Source of the DNA: Amycolatopsis thermoflava N1165
GTDB lineage: Bacteria; Actinomycetota; Actinomycetes; Mycobacteriales; Pseudonocardiaceae
Assembly: GCF_000473265.1 (NCBI RefSeq)
Contig: NZ_KI421511.1
Span: forward strand, 5,120,446 to 5,184,445
DNA length: 64,000 nucleotides
Direction of reading: 5' to 3'
This document shows, piece after piece, positions 8,582 to 18,790 of the stretch. Numbering within the stretch: position 1 is the first letter of the stretch; each line of letters starts with the position of its first letter. Below the pieces are notes generated by a model that ran no database searches, was not told the DNA's origin, and was given only the letters and a program-made list of their open reading frames with translations. The translations under genes and the position numbers were made by a program.

Positions 8582-8788
8582 CTAGCGCGAGTTCTCGGTC
8601 TGTGCGGCGGCAGCGGCGGCCTCGCGGGCCTCCTGCTGGCCACGCCGGATCAGCGAACCGGCGTCGGTGTAGAGCTGGCGAAGCGCCATCGGGCGGGCAT
8701 ACAGGGCCTTCGGCGAAACGCACGAATTGTTGCGGCGGCGCACCTGCCCGGCGCCGATCCGCACGACCTTCTTGCCCTGGACGCTCAC
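8582..8788 (-). CDS. Unrecognised 68-aa basic protein between S13 and S11
   Basis: This short ORF runs from a GTG at 8788-8786 that overlaps the rpsM stop (GTGA) to a TAG at 8582, leaving only 19 bp to rpsK. The product starts with [20 protein letters not shown], continues with a [20 protein letters not shown] segment and ends in an Ala/Glu-rich helix. It is basic in its first half, with no signal peptide or membrane segment. Almost all codons end in G or C, as in neighbouring real genes, and the frame differs from rpsM. In the familiar actinobacterial order rpmJ-rpsM-rpsK-rpsD nothing is expected here. Coupling and codon use argue that it is translated; the function is unknown. Confidence 0.75.
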   Translation of the reverse strand: MSVQGKKVVRIGAGQVRRRNNSCVSPKALYARPMALRQLYTDAGSLIRRGQQEAREAAAAAAQTENSR

Positions 8789-9165
8789 TTCTTGCCAGCC
8801 TTCTTCTTGCCGGCGACCGTCTTCTTCGGACCCTTGCGGGTGCGGGCGTTGGTCTTGGTCCGCTGACCGCGGACGGGCAGACCGCGGCGCCACCGCAGGC
8901 CCTCGTAGCAGCCGATCTCGATCTTGCGACGGATGTCGGCCTGCACCTCGCGGCGGAGGTCACCCTCGACCTTGAAGTTCTCTTCGATGTGGTCGCGCAG
9001 CTTGACGAGGTCGTCGTCGGTCAGGTCGCGGACCCGGGTGTCCGGGTTCAGCGACGTGGCCGCGATGAGCTCCTTCGAGCGCGTACGACCGATGCCGTAG
9101 ATGTAGGTCAGCGCGATCTCCAACCGCTTCTCGCGGGGGAGGTCTACGCCGGCGAGTCGTGCCAT
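8785..9165 (-). CDS. rpsM: 30S ribosomal protein S13 (uS13)
   Basis: This 126-aa head protein contacts P-site tRNA and forms bridges to the large subunit. The start [20 protein letters not shown] at 9165 is the family start, although the frame is open further upstream. The C-terminal [19 protein letters not shown] tail that reaches the P-site is intact. Its stop overlaps the GTG of the 68-aa ORF by GTGA. Confidence 0.97.
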   Translation of the reverse strand: MARLAGVDLPREKRLEIALTYIYGIGRTRSKELIAATSLNPDTRVRDLTDDDLVKLRDHIEENFKVEGDLRREVQADIRRKIEIGCYEGLRWRRGLPVRGQRTKTNARTRKGPKKTVAGKKKAGKK

Positions 9166-9369
9166 GGCGCTTGATGCTCCTTCTGCTGTTCGTCGCTCCA
9201 GGTGTGCTCCCCGCCCGGTTCCGGGACCGACTCGCATGTCGTCCGGAACACTTGCGTGTCCGGTGTCCCGGCCCCGGCCTGGAGTCCGGGGGTCGGCCGG
9301 GCCGTGTGGCCCGGCAGGTGCGGGGAGGTCATACAGCTGTCCGTCCGCTCTGCGTGGTGCAGGCGGTGA

Positions 9370-9483
9370 TCAGCCCTGCCGCTGCTTGTGCCGCAGGTTC
9401 TCGCAGATCACCATGATCCGGCCGTGGCGGCGGATCACCTTGCACTTGTCGCAGATCTTCTTGACGCTCGGCTGGACCTTCAC
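9370..9483 (-). CDS. rpmJ: 50S ribosomal protein L36 (bL36)
   Basis: This 37-aa protein ([20 protein letters not shown] then [17 protein letters not shown]) keeps the CxxC...C...H zinc ligands, so it is the zinc-binding form. It starts at the GTG 9483-9481 behind an AGGAG site, 32 bp after infA. The 204 bp between it and rpsM hold a GC-rich hairpin (9296-9315) but no gene. Confidence 0.95.
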   Translation of the reverse strand: MKVQPSVKKICDKCKVIRRHGRIMVICENLRHKQRQG

Positions 9484-9515
9484 GTCTCCTGCTTCCTTAT
9501 GCGTTGCTCACCGCG

Positions 9516-9737
9516 TCACTTGTAGCGGTAGACGATCCGCCCACGAGACAGGTCGTACGGCGACAGCTCGACGACAACCCGGTCTTCCGGGAGGATGCGG
9601 ATGTAGTGCTGCCGCATCTTGCCGCTGATGTGTGCCAGGACCTTGTGACCGTTCTCCAACTCGACTCGGAACATCGCGTTGGGGAGTGGCTCGATGACCC
9701 GACCTTCGACCTCGATGGCCCCGTCTTTCTTAGCCAT
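9516..9737 (-). CDS. infA: Translation initiation factor IF-1
   Basis: This 73-aa single OB-fold protein binds the ribosomal A site during initiation and starts [20 protein letters not shown]. The ATG at 9737 follows GGAGGAC. The frame remains open upstream but loses similarity. It precedes rpmJ, as in other actinobacteria. A 238-bp gap to map carries a possible -10 hexamer on this strand (TATCTA at 9872-9867), so infA may begin its own transcription unit. Confidence 0.97.
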   Translation of the reverse strand: MAKKDGAIEVEGRVIEPLPNAMFRVELENGHKVLAHISGKMRQHYIRILPEDRVVVELSPYDLSRGRIVYRYK

Positions 9738-9975
9738 GTCCTCCGCGTTTCGTGACTTGGTAGAGCACCGAATTGGCAACTCTTGCGTTCGGCGGACACG
9801 CCGCACCGACCCCAAGGACCCGAGCATTGACGAGCGCGTTGGAACCGGCGTGATGAGTACGCCGACTAGATAGTGTACGCAGCCTGTGTCGCACCTCGCG
9901 AGGCGGGGTGATGTGTGGTAGGCAACGTCACTCCGACGATACCCCAAGTCGCACCCGAAGCGGGGAAACCGCAGG

Positions 9976-10788
9976 TCAGGAGCCTTCGGGCAGGGTCAGG
10001 ACGCGAGGGCCGTCCTCGGTGATGGCGACGGTGTGCTCCCAGTGGGCGGCGCGCGAGCCGTCCGCGGTCACCACGGTCCAGCCGTCCTCGAGCTCGACGG
10101 TCTCGGCGCTGCCGCCGGTCAGCATCGGCTCGATGGCCAGCGCCATGCCGGGCTTGAGCTTCGGCCCCTTGCCGGGCTTGCCGACGTTGGGCAGGAACGG
10201 CTCCATGTGCATCTCGGTGCCGATGCCGTGCCCGCCGTACTCGACGATCTGGCCGTACTCGGTGCCGTCGGCCGCCGAGGACGTCTCGGCCGAGGACTGC
10301 ACGGCGTGCGAGATGTCGGTCAGCCGGGCGCCGGGCACCGCGGCCTCGATGCCGGCGAGCATCGCGGCGCGGGTCGCGGCCGACAACGCCTGGTCGGCGG
10401 CCGAAACCGAGCCGATGGCCAGGGTGACGGCGGAGTCACCGTGCCAGCCGTCGAGGATGGCGCCGCAGTCCACGGACAGCAGGTCGCCCTCGGCCAGCAC
10501 GGTGGTCTTCGCCGGGATGCCGTGGACGACCTGTTCGTTCACCGACGCGCAGATCGAGGCCGGGAAGCCGTGGTAGCCCTTGAACGAGGGCACCGCGCCG
10601 GCCGCGCGGATGGTCTGCTCGGCGATCTCGTCCAGGTCGCCGGTGCTGACGCCGGGCTTGGCGGCCTCGGCGACAGCCGCGAGGGTGCGGGCCACCACGA
10701 TCCCGGCGGCCCGCATCGCGTCCAGCTCGCCAGGCGTCTTGATCTCGATGCCGCGGTGGCGGCGGAGCACGGAAGGCACCAGGTTCAC
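9976..10788 (-). CDS. map: Methionine aminopeptidase, type I
   Basis: It removes initiator methionine from nascent proteins. The 270-aa pita-bread metalloprotease has its metal ligands visible: Asp pair in [17 protein letters not shown], His in [15 protein letters not shown], Glu in ALAIEPML and a final Glu near the end. There is no N-terminal zinc-finger extension. I chose the GTG at 10788 because it overlaps the adk stop (GTGA); it adds about 13 residues before the usual family start [13 protein letters not shown]. Confidence 0.96.
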   Translation of the reverse strand: MNLVPSVLRRHRGIEIKTPGELDAMRAAGIVVARTLAAVAEAAKPGVSTGDLDEIAEQTIRAAGAVPSFKGYHGFPASICASVNEQVVHGIPAKTTVLAEGDLLSVDCGAILDGWHGDSAVTLAIGSVSAADQALSAATRAAMLAGIEAAVPGARLTDISHAVQSSAETSSAADGTEYGQIVEYGGHGIGTEMHMEPFLPNVGKPGKGPKLKPGMALAIEPMLTGGSAETVELEDGWTVVTADGSRAAHWEHTVAITEDGPRVLTLPEGS

Positions 10789-11339
10789 GCGCGCGCGTCG
10801 AGTGCGTTCACGATCCGCGAGGAAACCTCGTCGACCTCACCGACGCCGTCCACCTTGACCAGGATGTCGCGGTAGTAGTCCAGCAGCGGGGCGGTCTCCG
10901 ACTGGTAGACCTGCTGCCTGCGGCGGATGACCTCTTCGGTGTCGTCCGTGCGGCCGCGGCCCAGCAGGCGCTCGACCAGGACGTCCTCCGGCACGTCGAG
11001 CTGGATGACCGCGTCGAGCGCGCTGTCCGACTCGGCCAGCATCTCGCCGAGGACCTCGGCCTGCTTGGTGTTGCGGGGGAACCCGTCCAGCAGGAAGCCG
11101 GCCTTGGTGTCGGACTCGGCCAGGCGCTCGCGGACCATCTCGTTGGTGACGCTGTCCGGAACCAGCTCGCCCGAGTCGAGGTAGCGCTTCGCCTCCTCGC
11201 CCAGCGGCGTCTGCTCCGCCACGTGAGCGCGGAAGAGGTCGCCCGTGGAGATGTGCGGGATGGAGAGCCGCTGCGACAGCGCTACCGCCTGAGTTCCCTT
11301 CCCTGCTCCGGGCGGGCCGACAAGAACCAGGCGCGTCAT
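10785..11339 (-). CDS. adk: Adenylate kinase
   Basis: It interconverts AMP plus ATP with two ADP. The P-loop [10 protein letters not shown] lies at about residues 8-17, followed by the AMP-binding region and the Arg-rich [10 protein letters not shown] lid. At 184 aa it has the short LID without the zinc-binding insertion. Its ATG overlaps the secY stop (ATGA) and its stop overlaps map (GTGA), forming the coupled secY-adk-map unit. Confidence 0.97.
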   Translation of the reverse strand: MTRLVLVGPPGAGKGTQAVALSQRLSIPHISTGDLFRAHVAEQTPLGEEAKRYLDSGELVPDSVTNEMVRERLAESDTKAGFLLDGFPRNTKQAEVLGEMLAESDSALDAVIQLDVPEDVLVERLLGRGRTDDTEEVIRRRQQVYQSETAPLLDYYRDILVKVDGVGEVDEVSSRIVNALDARA

Positions 11340-12643
11340 CGCAAGAACCCTTCGTAATTCCGCTGCATCAGCTGGCTTTCGATCTGCTTCACCGTGTCGA
11401 GGCCGACGCCGACCATGATCAGCACGGCGGTGCCGCCGAACGGGAAGTTCTGGTTGTTGCCCTCCTGCGTGATCGACAGGAAGAAGTTCGGGAGGATCGC
11501 GATGATGCCGAGGTAGAGCGAGCCGGGGAAGGTGATCCGGCCCAGCACGAAGCTCAGGTACTCGGCGGTCGGCCTGCCGGGACGGATGCCCGGGATGAAG
11601 CCGCCGAACTTCTTCATCTCCTCCGCGCGCTCATCCACGTTGAACGTGATGGTGATGTAGAAGTACGTGAAGAAGATGATCAGCGCGAAGTACAGCAGGA
11701 TGTGCACCCAGCTGGACTGGTTGACCACGTAGGTCTGCAGGAACGCCTGCCAGCCGGAGCCGCTGGTCGGGTCGCCGAACAGACGGCTGATCAGGTCCGG
11801 CAGGTACAGCAGCGACGAAGCGAAGATGACCGGGATGACACCGGCCTGGTTCACCTTGATCGGCAGGTAGGTCGACGTGCCGCCGTACATCCGGCGGCCG
11901 ATCATCCGCTTGGCGTACTGCACCGGGATCCGGCGCTGGCCCTGCTCGACGAAGATGACGCTGGCGATGATCACCAGGCCGAAGACGCACACCAGCGCGA
12001 AGACGAGACCGCCCTGGTTGTTGAGGATGTTCATGCCCTCGGCCGGGATGCGGGCCGCGATGTTCAGGAAGATCAGGACCGACATGCCGTTGCCGACGCC
12101 GCGCTCGGTGATGAGCTCGCCCAGCCACATCATGACCGCGGTGCCCGCCGTCATCGTGATGACGATCAGCGCCAGCGAGAAGATGCTGTTGTCCGGGATG
12201 ATCGACTGCGCGCAGTCCGGGAACAGCTGACCGCGGTCGGCGAGCGCCACCACACCGGTCGCCTGCAGGATCGCCAGCGCGATCGTCAGGTACCGGGTGT
12301 ACTGCGTGAGCTTGCCCTGGCCGGCCTGGCCTTCCTTCTTCAGCTCCTCGAACCGCGGGATGACGACGGTGAGCAGCTGGATGATGATGCTGGCCGTGAT
12401 GTACGGCATGATGCCGGTCGAGAAGATCGACAGCTGCAGGAGCGCCCCACCGCTGAACAGGTTCAGCAGGGAGTAGATGCCGGACTGGTCGGCACCGGCC
12501 TGGCATGCCTGCACATTGGGATAGGAGACCCCGGGCGCCGGAGTGACCGCACCGATCCGGTACACGGCCACGATCAACAGCGTGAACAGGATCTTCTTGC
12601 GCAGGTCCGGCGTGGCGAGAGCCGAGCGAAAGGCGCTGAGCAC
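11336..12643 (-). CDS. secY: Protein translocase subunit SecY
   Basis: This is the central pore of the Sec translocon, a 435-aa membrane protein with about ten transmembrane segments. Family features include the N-terminal [20 protein letters not shown], the [13 protein letters not shown] plug region and a cytoplasmic loop near [13 protein letters not shown]. The GTG at 12643 gives the family start (VLSAFRSAL); a longer frame to 12754 lacks resemblance. Unlike the usual spc operon it is not directly downstream of rplO, since two unrelated genes lie between them. Confidence 0.97.
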   Translation of the reverse strand: MLSAFRSALATPDLRKKILFTLLIVAVYRIGAVTPAPGVSYPNVQACQAGADQSGIYSLLNLFSGGALLQLSIFSTGIMPYITASIIIQLLTVVIPRFEELKKEGQAGQGKLTQYTRYLTIALAILQATGVVALADRGQLFPDCAQSIIPDNSIFSLALIVITMTAGTAVMMWLGELITERGVGNGMSVLIFLNIAARIPAEGMNILNNQGGLVFALVCVFGLVIIASVIFVEQGQRRIPVQYAKRMIGRRMYGGTSTYLPIKVNQAGVIPVIFASSLLYLPDLISRLFGDPTSGSGWQAFLQTYVVNQSSWVHILLYFALIIFFTYFYITITFNVDERAEEMKKFGGFIPGIRPGRPTAEYLSFVLGRITFPGSLYLGIIAILPNFFLSITQEGNNQNFPFGGTAVLIMVGVGLDTVKQIESQLMQRNYEGFLR

Positions 12644-12821
12644 GCGGGGGACCTCCTCGGCGTCGCCGGTGGGTGTCACCGGCGATCGGCTTGGCCGGCA
12701 CGCTGGCCGGCAGGAACACCATGTCGCTGGCAAGCCAGCAGCGCTCCGGGGCATGTCGGTCCCCGAAGCGCGTCGCCCGACTCTAACAGCCGGGCGTTGG
12801 AGGGTTGTGAGGTAGGCCGTG

Positions 12822-13424
12822 TTATGAACCGGCGGCGGCCAGGGTGCCCGCCATGCCGATCAGGACCACTCCGGTGCCGCGGTCCACGTTCCGCCGGGCG
12901 CGGACGCTCAGCCGGACGGACTTGAGCGCCGCGCCGGCCGCGGCGTAGGCGGTGCCGGCGAGGAACTCGGCGAGCAGGTAGACGGCGCCGAGGATCGCGA
13001 TCTGCGCGGTGGGCGAACCGTGCGCGGGGTCGACGAACTGCGGCACGAAGGCGGTGAAGATGAGGACCGCCTTGGGGTTGGTGATGGCGACGAGGAACTC
13101 CTTGCGCAGGACTGGTCCCGGCGCTTGTTCGGCCGGCGGCTGCGGCTTGCTGCGGAGGAGCTTGACGCCCAGCCAGACGAGGTAGGCCACGCCGGCCCAC
13201 TTGATGGCGGTGAGCGCGGGTCCGGACGCGGCGAGCAACTGGCCCAGTCCCGCCGCGACGGCGCCGATCATGAGGGTGAAGGCGGCCAGGCGGCCGAGCA
13301 GCCCGGCGAGCGCCCGCGGCAGACCGTGCTGGATCCCGTGGTGCAGCCCGAGGAGGTTGTTGGCGCCCGGCGTGAGAGCGATGAGCATGGCGGCGCCGAG
13401 GAAGACGAGCAACCAGGTCATCAC
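12822..13424 (-). CDS. LysE/RhtB-family amino-acid exporter
   Basis: This 200-aa membrane protein has about six hydrophobic segments. The N-terminal LIALTPGANNLLGLHHGIQHG is the LysE/RhtB signature and KEFLVAITNPKAVLIFTAFVPQF is the family's second conserved block. Such proteins export amino acids or derivatives; the substrate cannot be told. It lies on the same strand between rplO and secY, a place normally without genes. The start is MMTW at 13424, or the second Met at 13421. Confidence 0.9.
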   Translation of the reverse strand: MMTWLLVFLGAAMLIALTPGANNLLGLHHGIQHGLPRALAGLLGRLAAFTLMIGAVAAGLGQLLAASGPALTAIKWAGVAYLVWLGVKLLRSKPQPPAEQAPGPVLRKEFLVAITNPKAVLIFTAFVPQFVDPAHGSPTAQIAILGAVYLLAEFLAGTAYAAAGAALKSVRLSVRARRNVDRGTGVVLIGMAGTLAAAGS

Positions 13425-13534
13425 CGTGACGGTACTGGTTGCGCTGACGAGCGGCGGCTGGTTTTCCGGGGTGCGCGGGTGAGCTGCTGCGCGCCGGACG
13501 TCGGTGCGGCGGGTGGGGCTGGTCCGGCGGTCAG

Positions 13535-14494
13535 TTACCTGCCCGGCGCTACGAGCTGGGCCGCTCCTCGCCGCGCGGGTCGCCTTCCGGCGAGTCCCCC
13601 TTGGCGCTCCCCCGGCTGCGCGCCGGCGGGCTGGTGCTGGCTTGCCGGGCTCGCCCGCCAGCCACTGTGGCCCGACAGCCCCTGGCCCGCTGCGCCCTGA
13701 CTCCCTACGCCCTGCCCTGGCGTGCTCGGGCCAGGTGGGTAGCCGGCGTGCGGCAGTGGCATCGCCTGACCCGCTGACGGGCCGCCGCCCGGGTAGGGCT
13801 CGCCGCCGGGCCAGTGCCTCGTCGGGGCCGGGAACTGCGGTCCGGGCTGGTACCCGGACGGCGCGGGGATCCCGTAGCGCGGCGTCGTCAGGTCCTGCGG
13901 CGCGCGGCGGCCCCGCGCGGCGGCCAGGACCGCGGCCACGATCGCCGCCAGGGTGGCGCCCGCGACCAGCCAGAACCCGGTTCCGAGGCTGTCGCTCGTC
14001 GAGAACGCGCCGTCACCTTCGGCCGCGCCCGCCGGGCGGAAGCTCTCGTGCAGGCTGACTCCCTGCAGGACGATCCCGGCGGCGGTCGCGAGGAGGAAGG
14101 CCGCGCCGGTCGCCGCGGCCAGCGCCGCGGCGAACTTCCGGGCCGGCGACGAGTTGCGCCGCGCCGCGGCCAGGCTCAGCACCGCCGCGACGATCAGCAG
14201 CAACCCGGCCGCAGCCAGCAGGTACCCGTTGCGGACCGGGCTGCCGAAGGTGTTCGTCGGGATCCCGGGCTGGACCGCCTCCGCGGTCAGGTCCCACCCG
14301 GTGACCGTCAGCGTCAACTGCGGCTCACCCCGGAAGAGCAGCTCCCCCTCGAACAACGCGAGGAACGAGCCCGTGACGGCGGCCGCGGCGGCGAGCAACG
14401 CCAGCGCGGCGCCCAGCAGACGTCCACCGTGCCAGCCACGTCGACGGCTCGGCACCGGCGGGTAACCAGGCGGAACCCCCGGGTACGACATCAC
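13535..14494 (-). CDS. Four-segment membrane protein of unknown function
   Basis: This 319-aa protein has a Pro-rich cytoplasmic start, then four hydrophobic segments (about 27-48, 92-110, 122-145 and 175-193) and a 115-residue Pro/Gly/Gln-rich tail. A hydrophilic loop of about 45 residues follows the first segment. I do not recognise the family. It sits just after the rplO terminator hairpin, so it probably has its own promoter, and shares the rplO-secY interval with the LysE-type exporter. Confidence 0.75.
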   Translation of the reverse strand: MMSYPGVPPGYPPVPSRRRGWHGGRLLGAALALLAAAAAVTGSFLALFEGELLFRGEPQLTLTVTGWDLTAEAVQPGIPTNTFGSPVRNGYLLAAAGLLLIVAAVLSLAAARRNSSPARKFAAALAAATGAAFLLATAAGIVLQGVSLHESFRPAGAAEGDGAFSTSDSLGTGFWLVAGATLAAIVAAVLAAARGRRAPQDLTTPRYGIPAPSGYQPGPQFPAPTRHWPGGEPYPGGGPSAGQAMPLPHAGYPPGPSTPGQGVGSQGAAGQGLSGHSGWRASPASQHQPAGAQPGERQGGLAGRRPARRGAAQLVAPGR

Positions 14495-14524
14495 CCGATC
14501 GTGGCACCACCGGCAGGCAAAGGA

Positions 14525-14558
14525 AAGGGCCCGCCGGTCCGAAGACCAGCGGGCCCTT
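14525..14558 (-). terminator. Terminator after rplO
   Basis: Arms 14525-14534 and 14549-14558 are a perfect 10-bp stem (aagggcccgc), extended by an inner ggtc/gacc pairing. It lies 15 bp past the rplO stop and separates the spc operon from the inserted membrane-protein genes. Confidence 0.8.
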
Positions 14559-14572
14559 GCCGCAGGCAGAAC

Positions 14573-15019
14573 TCAGAGCTCGGTGGCCGAACCGCCGGCC
14601 GCCTCGAGCTTCTCCTTCGCGGACGAGGAGAACTTGTCGGCGGTGACGTTCAGCTTCACGCCGTTCAGGTCGCCGTTGCCGAGGACCTTGACGAGCTCGT
14701 TCTTGCGAACCAGACCGCGCTCGACCAGCTGCTCCTTGGTGACGTCGCCACCGTCCGGGAAGACCCGGGCGATGTCGCCGACGTTCACCGGCTGGTACTC
14801 GGTGCGGAAGCGGTTCTTGAAGCCACGCAGCTTCGGCAGCCGCATGTGGATGGGCATCTGCCCACCCTCGAAACCGGCGGGCACGTTCTTCCGGGCCTTG
14901 GTGCCCTTCGTACCGCGACCGGCGGTCTTGCCCTTCGAACCCTCACCACGACCGACGCGGATCTTGTCGCGCTTGGCGCCCGGGGCCGGGCGCAGGTGGT
15001 GGATCTTGATGGCCGTCAT
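14573..15019 (-). CDS. rplO: 50S ribosomal protein L15 (uL15)
   Basis: This 148-aa assembly protein has the Gly-rich N-terminal extension ([20 protein letters not shown]) that threads into 23S rRNA. Its ATG overlaps the rpmD stop (ATGA). It is the last gene of the spc ribosomal block before a terminator. Confidence 0.97.
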   Translation of the reverse strand: MTAIKIHHLRPAPGAKRDKIRVGRGEGSKGKTAGRGTKGTKARKNVPAGFEGGQMPIHMRLPKLRGFKNRFRTEYQPVNVGDIARVFPDGGDVTKEQLVERGLVRKNELVKVLGNGDLNGVKLNVTADKFSSSAKEKLEAAGGSATEL

Positions 15020-15201
15020 GCCTTGACCTCCTCAACAGTCACGAGGTGGCGGACGGTATGGATCAGACCGCGGACCTCCGGGGTGTCCTCGCGCACCACG
15101 GACTGCCGGATCTTGCGCAGCCCGAGGGTCCGCAGGGACTCCCGGTGGTTGTGCTTGGTGCCGATCTTGCTCTTGACCTGGGTCACCTTGAGCTGAGCCA
15201 T
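15016..15201 (-). CDS. rpmD: 50S ribosomal protein L30 (uL30)
   Basis: This 61-aa protein begins [20 protein letters not shown], and [12 protein letters not shown] is typical L30. The start at 15201 lies one base beyond the rpsE stop, and the stop overlaps rplO. Confidence 0.96.
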   Translation of the reverse strand: MAQLKVTQVKSKIGTKHNHRESLRTLGLRKIRQSVVREDTPEVRGLIHTVRHLVTVEEVKA

Positions 15202-15202
15202 G

Positions 15203-15832
15203 TCAGACCCCCTGTCCCGCACGCTGACGCAGCATCCGGGCCGGCGCGACGTCCTCGAGCGGCAGACCGCGACGGGCCGCCACCTCCTCCGGACGCTGGA
15301 GACCCTTCAGGGCCGCCACGGTGGCGTGCACGATGTTGATCGCGTTGTCCGAGCCGAGCGACTTCGACAGCACGTCGTGCACACCCGCGCACTCCAGCAC
15401 GGCGCGGACCGGGCCACCGGCGATGACACCGGTACCGGCGCTGGCCGGGCGGAGCAGGACCACACCGGCGGCCTCCTCACCCTGGACCGGGTGCGGGATG
15501 GTGCCGGCGATCCGGGGAACGCGGAAGAAGTTCTTCTTCGCTTCCTCGACGCCCTTGGCGATGGCCGCGGGAACTTCCTTGGCCTTGCCGTAGCCGACGC
15601 CGACCTGACCGTCGCCGTCACCGACGACCACCAGGGCGGTGAAGCTGAAGCGACGACCACCCTTCACGACCTTGGCGACGCGGTTGATCGCGACGACGCG
15701 CTCGAGGTGCGGGGTCTTCTCCTGGCCGGCCCCGCCACGGCCACCGTCGCGGCGATCGCGGCGGTCACGACGGTCGCGGTCGTTGCCGCCCGGGCCGCCC
15801 TGTCCACCGCCCTGCCGTGTACGTCCCGGCAT
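15203..15832 (-). CDS. rpsE: 30S ribosomal protein S5 (uS5)
   Basis: This 209-aa protein lies at the mRNA entry channel and affects accuracy. After a Gly/Arg/Asp-rich actinobacterial extension ([20 protein letters not shown]), the S5 double-stranded-RNA-binding domain starts at [20 protein letters not shown]. The start at 15832 gives the usual extension; the upstream frame is rplR read out of phase. Confidence 0.97.
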   Translation of the reverse strand: MPGRTRQGGGQGGPGGNDRDRRDRRDRRDGGRGGAGQEKTPHLERVVAINRVAKVVKGGRRFSFTALVVVGDGDGQVGVGYGKAKEVPAAIAKGVEEAKKNFFRVPRIAGTIPHPVQGEEAAGVVLLRPASAGTGVIAGGPVRAVLECAGVHDVLSKSLGSDNAINIVHATVAALKGLQRPEEVAARRGLPLEDVAPARMLRQRAGQGV

Positions 15833-15869
15833 CAGGCTTTCCTTCCATTCGCGAGCATGTGCATGGTTC

Positions 15870-16277
15870 TCAGAACTCCAACCCCGCCTCGCGAGCGGCG
15901 TCGGCCAGCGCGGCGATGCGGCCGTGGTAGCGGTTGCCACCGCGGTCGAACACGACGCTGGAGATGCCCGCACCCTTGGCACGGGCGGCCACGAGCTCGC
16001 CGACCTTGGCGGCTTTGGCCTTCTTGTCGCCCTCGAGCGCACGCACGTCGGCCTCGAGGCTCGACGCCGAGGCGACCGTGTGGCCTGCCACGTCGTCGAT
16101 CACCTGGACCGTGATGTGCCGCGAGGACCGGTGGATGACCAGCCGGGGCCGCTGAGCGGTCCCGCCGACCTTCTTGCGAAGCCGGAAGTGACGGCGCGCC
16201 TTCGCGACGCGGCGCCGGGTCGAGATGTCCTTGCCGACCGGCTTCCGCTTCTTCGTTGCCGTTTCGCTCATGATCAC
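15870..16277 (-). CDS. rplR: 50S ribosomal protein L18 (uL18)
   Basis: This 135-aa 5S rRNA-binding protein has [18 protein letters not shown] and a C-terminal [20 protein letters not shown]. The ATG at 16277 overlaps the rplF stop (ATGA); a second Met two codons later (16271) is an alternative. Confidence 0.96.
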   Translation of the reverse strand: MIMSETATKKRKPVGKDISTRRRVAKARRHFRLRKKVGGTAQRPRLVIHRSSRHITVQVIDDVAGHTVASASSLEADVRALEGDKKAKAAKVGELVAARAKGAGISSVVFDRGGNRYHGRIAALADAAREAGLEF

Positions 16278-16813
16278 TTACCCGTCTTTCCGACCTTGCG
16301 ACGGATGCGCTCACCCTCGTAGCGCAGCCCCTTGCCCTTGTACGGGTCCGGACGGCGGAGCCGGCGGATCACCGCGGCGATCTGGCCGACCTTCTGCTTG
16401 TCGATGCCGGACACGGAGAACCGGGTCGGGGTCTCGACCTTGAAGGTGATGCCTTCCGGCGCCTCGATCAGCACGGGGTGGCTGTAGCCGAGGGCGAACT
16501 CGAGGTTGCTGCCCTTGGCCTGGACGCGGTAACCGACACCGTGGATCTCGAGCTTCTTCTCGTAACCCTCGGTCACACCCACGACCAGGTTGTTGACCAG
16601 CGTGCGGGTCAGACCGTGCAGCGCACGGCTCTCCCGCTCGTCGTCCGGGCGCTTGACCAGCAGCGCGCCGTCCTCACCGCGCTCGACCGTGATCGGCTCG
16701 GCGATAGTGTGCGAAAGGGTGCCCTTGGGACCCTTCACCGAAATGTTCTGGCCGTCGATGGTCACCTCGACCCCGGAAGGGACGGTGATCGGCTGCTTAC
16801 CGATGCGCGACAT
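16274..16813 (-). CDS. rplF: 50S ribosomal protein L6 (uL6)
   Basis: This 179-aa protein near the factor-binding site has two related domains. It starts [20 protein letters not shown], and the C-terminal [20 protein letters not shown] is the family signature. It is 17 bp after rpsH and overlaps rplR. Confidence 0.98.
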   Translation of the reverse strand: MSRIGKQPITVPSGVEVTIDGQNISVKGPKGTLSHTIAEPITVERGEDGALLVKRPDDERESRALHGLTRTLVNNLVVGVTEGYEKKLEIHGVGYRVQAKGSNLEFALGYSHPVLIEAPEGITFKVETPTRFSVSGIDKQKVGQIAAVIRRLRRPDPYKGKGLRYEGERIRRKVGKTGK

Positions 16814-16830
16814 GCCTGCTCTCCCTTCCG

Positions 16831-17229
16831 TTACCAGACGTAGGCGAGGACTTCCCCGCCCACACCGTTGCGCTTGGCCTGCCGGTCGGTCTGAAGGCCG
16901 CCCGACGTCGAGATGATCGCGATGCCCAGCCCGCCCAGCACGCTCGGCAGCTCGGTCGACTTGGCGTACACCCGCAGACCCGGCTTGGACACGCGGCGCA
17001 GACCGGCGATGCTGCGCTCGCGGTTGCGGCCGTACTTCAGTTCCACGATGAGGTTCTTGTGCTTCTCACCCGGCTCGTCCCGGTAGCCCGAGATGTAACC
17101 CTCGCGCTTCAGGATCTCGGCGATGTTCGCCTTGAGCTTCGAGTGCGGCACCACGACCTCGTCGTGGTACGCCGAGTTGGCGTTCCGCAGACGTGTCAGG
17201 AAGTCTGCGATGGGGTCGGTCATCGTCAT
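16831..17229 (-). CDS. rpsH: 30S ribosomal protein S8 (uS8)
   Basis: This 16S rRNA-binding protein is, in E. coli, the translational repressor of the spc operon. I start at the ATG 17229 ([20 protein letters not shown]), the family start, giving 132 aa. A TTG four codons upstream (17241) is possible but less likely. The C-terminal [20 protein letters not shown] signature is intact. Confidence 0.96.
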   Translation of the reverse strand: MTMTDPIADFLTRLRNANSAYHDEVVVPHSKLKANIAEILKREGYISGYRDEPGEKHKNLIVELKYGRNRERSIAGLRRVSKPGLRVYAKSTELPSVLGGLGIAIISTSGGLQTDRQAKRNGVGGEVLAYVW

Positions 17230-17303
17230 GGTGACCTTCAACCTTTCTCGCCTGGTTCCCCCTAGTCAGAGGGCCTGTGGCGAAGTGGGAGCTTCTGTCG
17301 TTC

Positions 17304-17489
17304 CTACCAGCTGGACTTGGACACACCGGGGAGTTCGCCCGCGTGCGCCATCTCGCGCAGGCAAACCCGGCACAGTCCGAACTTGCGGAACACCGAGTGG
17401 GGCCGGCCGCACTTGTTGCAGCGCGTGTAGGCACGCACCTTGAACTTCGGCTTGCGGGCCGCCTTGGCGATCAGAGCCTTCTTGGCCAT
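17304..17489 (-). CDS. rpsZ: 30S ribosomal protein S14 type Z (uS14)
   Basis: This 61-aa short S14 has the zinc motif [20 protein letters not shown], so it is the zinc-binding form. The ATG overlaps the rplE stop (TGATG). The longer zinc-free S14, if the organism has one, is not in this window. Confidence 0.97.
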   Translation of the reverse strand: MAKKALIAKAARKPKFKVRAYTRCNKCGRPHSVFRKFGLCRVCLREMAHAGELPGVSKSSW

Positions 17490-18052
17490 CAGTTCTCCTT
17501 GAACGGGAAGCCGAGCTTGCGGAGCAGCGCGCGGCCCTCGTCGTCGGTGGTAGCGGTGGTGACAACGGTGACGTCCATGCCGCGCGGGCGGTCGATGGAG
17601 TCGGGGTCGATCTCGTGGAACATGGACTGCTCGTTGAGACCGAAGGTGTAGTTGCCGTTGCCGTCGAACTGCTTGGCCGACAGCCCGCGGAAGTCGCGGA
17701 TACGCGGCAGCGCGATCGTCAGCAGCCGGTCCAGGAACTCCCACATGCGGTCGCCGCGCAGCGTCACGCGCGCACCGATCGGCTGGCCCTCACGCAGCTT
17801 GAACTGCGCGATGGACTTGCGCGCCCGGCGCACCTCGGGCTTCTGACCGGTGATGGCCGCGAGGTCGCGGATCGCACCGTCGATCAGCTTGCTGTCCCGC
17901 GCGGCGTCGCCGACACCCATGTTGACGACGACCTTGACCACGCCCGGGATCTGGTGGACGTTCTCGTAGCCGAACTCGCTGCGGAGCTCGCCCTTGATCT
18001 CTTCGCGGTACCGCGTCTTCAACCGCGGCACGATCTTCTCTGCGGTCGTCAT
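17489..18052 (-). CDS. rplE: 50S ribosomal protein L5 (uL5)
   Basis: This 187-aa 5S rRNA-binding protein forms the B1b inter-subunit bridge. [20 protein letters not shown] and FAD-free [20 protein letters not shown] are family blocks. Its ATG overlaps the rplX stop (TGATG), and its stop overlaps rpsZ. Confidence 0.98.
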   Translation of the reverse strand: MTTAEKIVPRLKTRYREEIKGELRSEFGYENVHQIPGVVKVVVNMGVGDAARDSKLIDGAIRDLAAITGQKPEVRRARKSIAQFKLREGQPIGARVTLRGDRMWEFLDRLLTIALPRIRDFRGLSAKQFDGNGNYTFGLNEQSMFHEIDPDSIDRPRGMDVTVVTTATTDDEGRALLRKLGFPFKEN

Positions 18053-18366
18053 CAGATGTCCTTACCGGTCCGGCGCGAGATGCGAACCTTCTTGCCGTCC
18101 TCGCCGATGCGGTAGCCCACGCGGGTCGGCTTGCCGTCGGAGTCCACGACCATCACGTTCGACACGTGGATCGGGGCCTCCTGCGTCACGATGCCGCCGG
18201 ACTGCGCGCCGCGCTGGGTCTGGGAGATCCGGGTGTGCTTCTTGATCCGGTTCACGCCCTCGACCAGCACCCGCTGGCGCTCCGGGTAGGCCTTGATGAC
18301 CTTGCCCTTGGCGCCCTTGTCCTTGCCGGCGATGACGACGACCGTGTCGCCCTTCTTCACCTTCAT
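18052..18366 (-). CDS. rplX: 50S ribosomal protein L24 (uL24)
   Basis: This 104-aa assembly initiator has an N-terminal KOW motif ([20 protein letters not shown]). It overlaps rplN and rplE by TGATG junctions. Confidence 0.98.
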   Translation of the reverse strand: MKVKKGDTVVVIAGKDKGAKGKVIKAYPERQRVLVEGVNRIKKHTRISQTQRGAQSGGIVTQEAPIHVSNVMVVDSDGKPTRVGYRIGEDGKKVRISRRTGKDI

Positions 18367-18734
18367 CAGAGCACCTCCGGCGCCAGCGAGATGATCTTCA
18401 TGAACTTGCGGTCACGCAGCTCACGGCCGACCGGGCCGAAGATGCGGGTGCCGCGCGGCTCGTTGTCGTTCTTGATGAGCACGGCGGCGTTCTCGTCGAA
18501 CTTGATGTAGGAGCCGTCCGGGCGACGCCGCTCCTTCGTCGTGCGGACGACGACGGCCTTGACCACGTCACCCTTCTTCACCCCGGCAGCCGGGATGGCG
18601 TCCTTGACGGTGGCGACGATGATGTCGCCGATACCCGCGTAGCGCCGTCCCGAGCCACCGAGCACGCGGATGCAGAGGATCTCCTTGGCACCCGTGTTGT
18701 CGGCGACTCGCAGCCGCGACTCCTGCTGGATCAC
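18366..18734 (-). CDS. rplN: 50S ribosomal protein L14 (uL14)
   Basis: This 122-aa protein starts [20 protein letters not shown] and is highly conserved. It lies at the silencing-factor and inter-subunit interface. It follows a 79-bp gap with a hairpin, the usual boundary between the S10 and spc operons. Confidence 0.98.
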   Translation of the reverse strand: MIQQESRLRVADNTGAKEILCIRVLGGSGRRYAGIGDIIVATVKDAIPAAGVKKGDVVKAVVVRTTKERRRPDGSYIKFDENAAVLIKNDNEPRGTRIFGPVGRELRDRKFMKIISLAPEVL

Positions 18735-18790
18735 GTCAACTCCTGTATGTCGCGCCGGTTCTCACCTTCCGGCGAGCCTGGCGGAACGGA

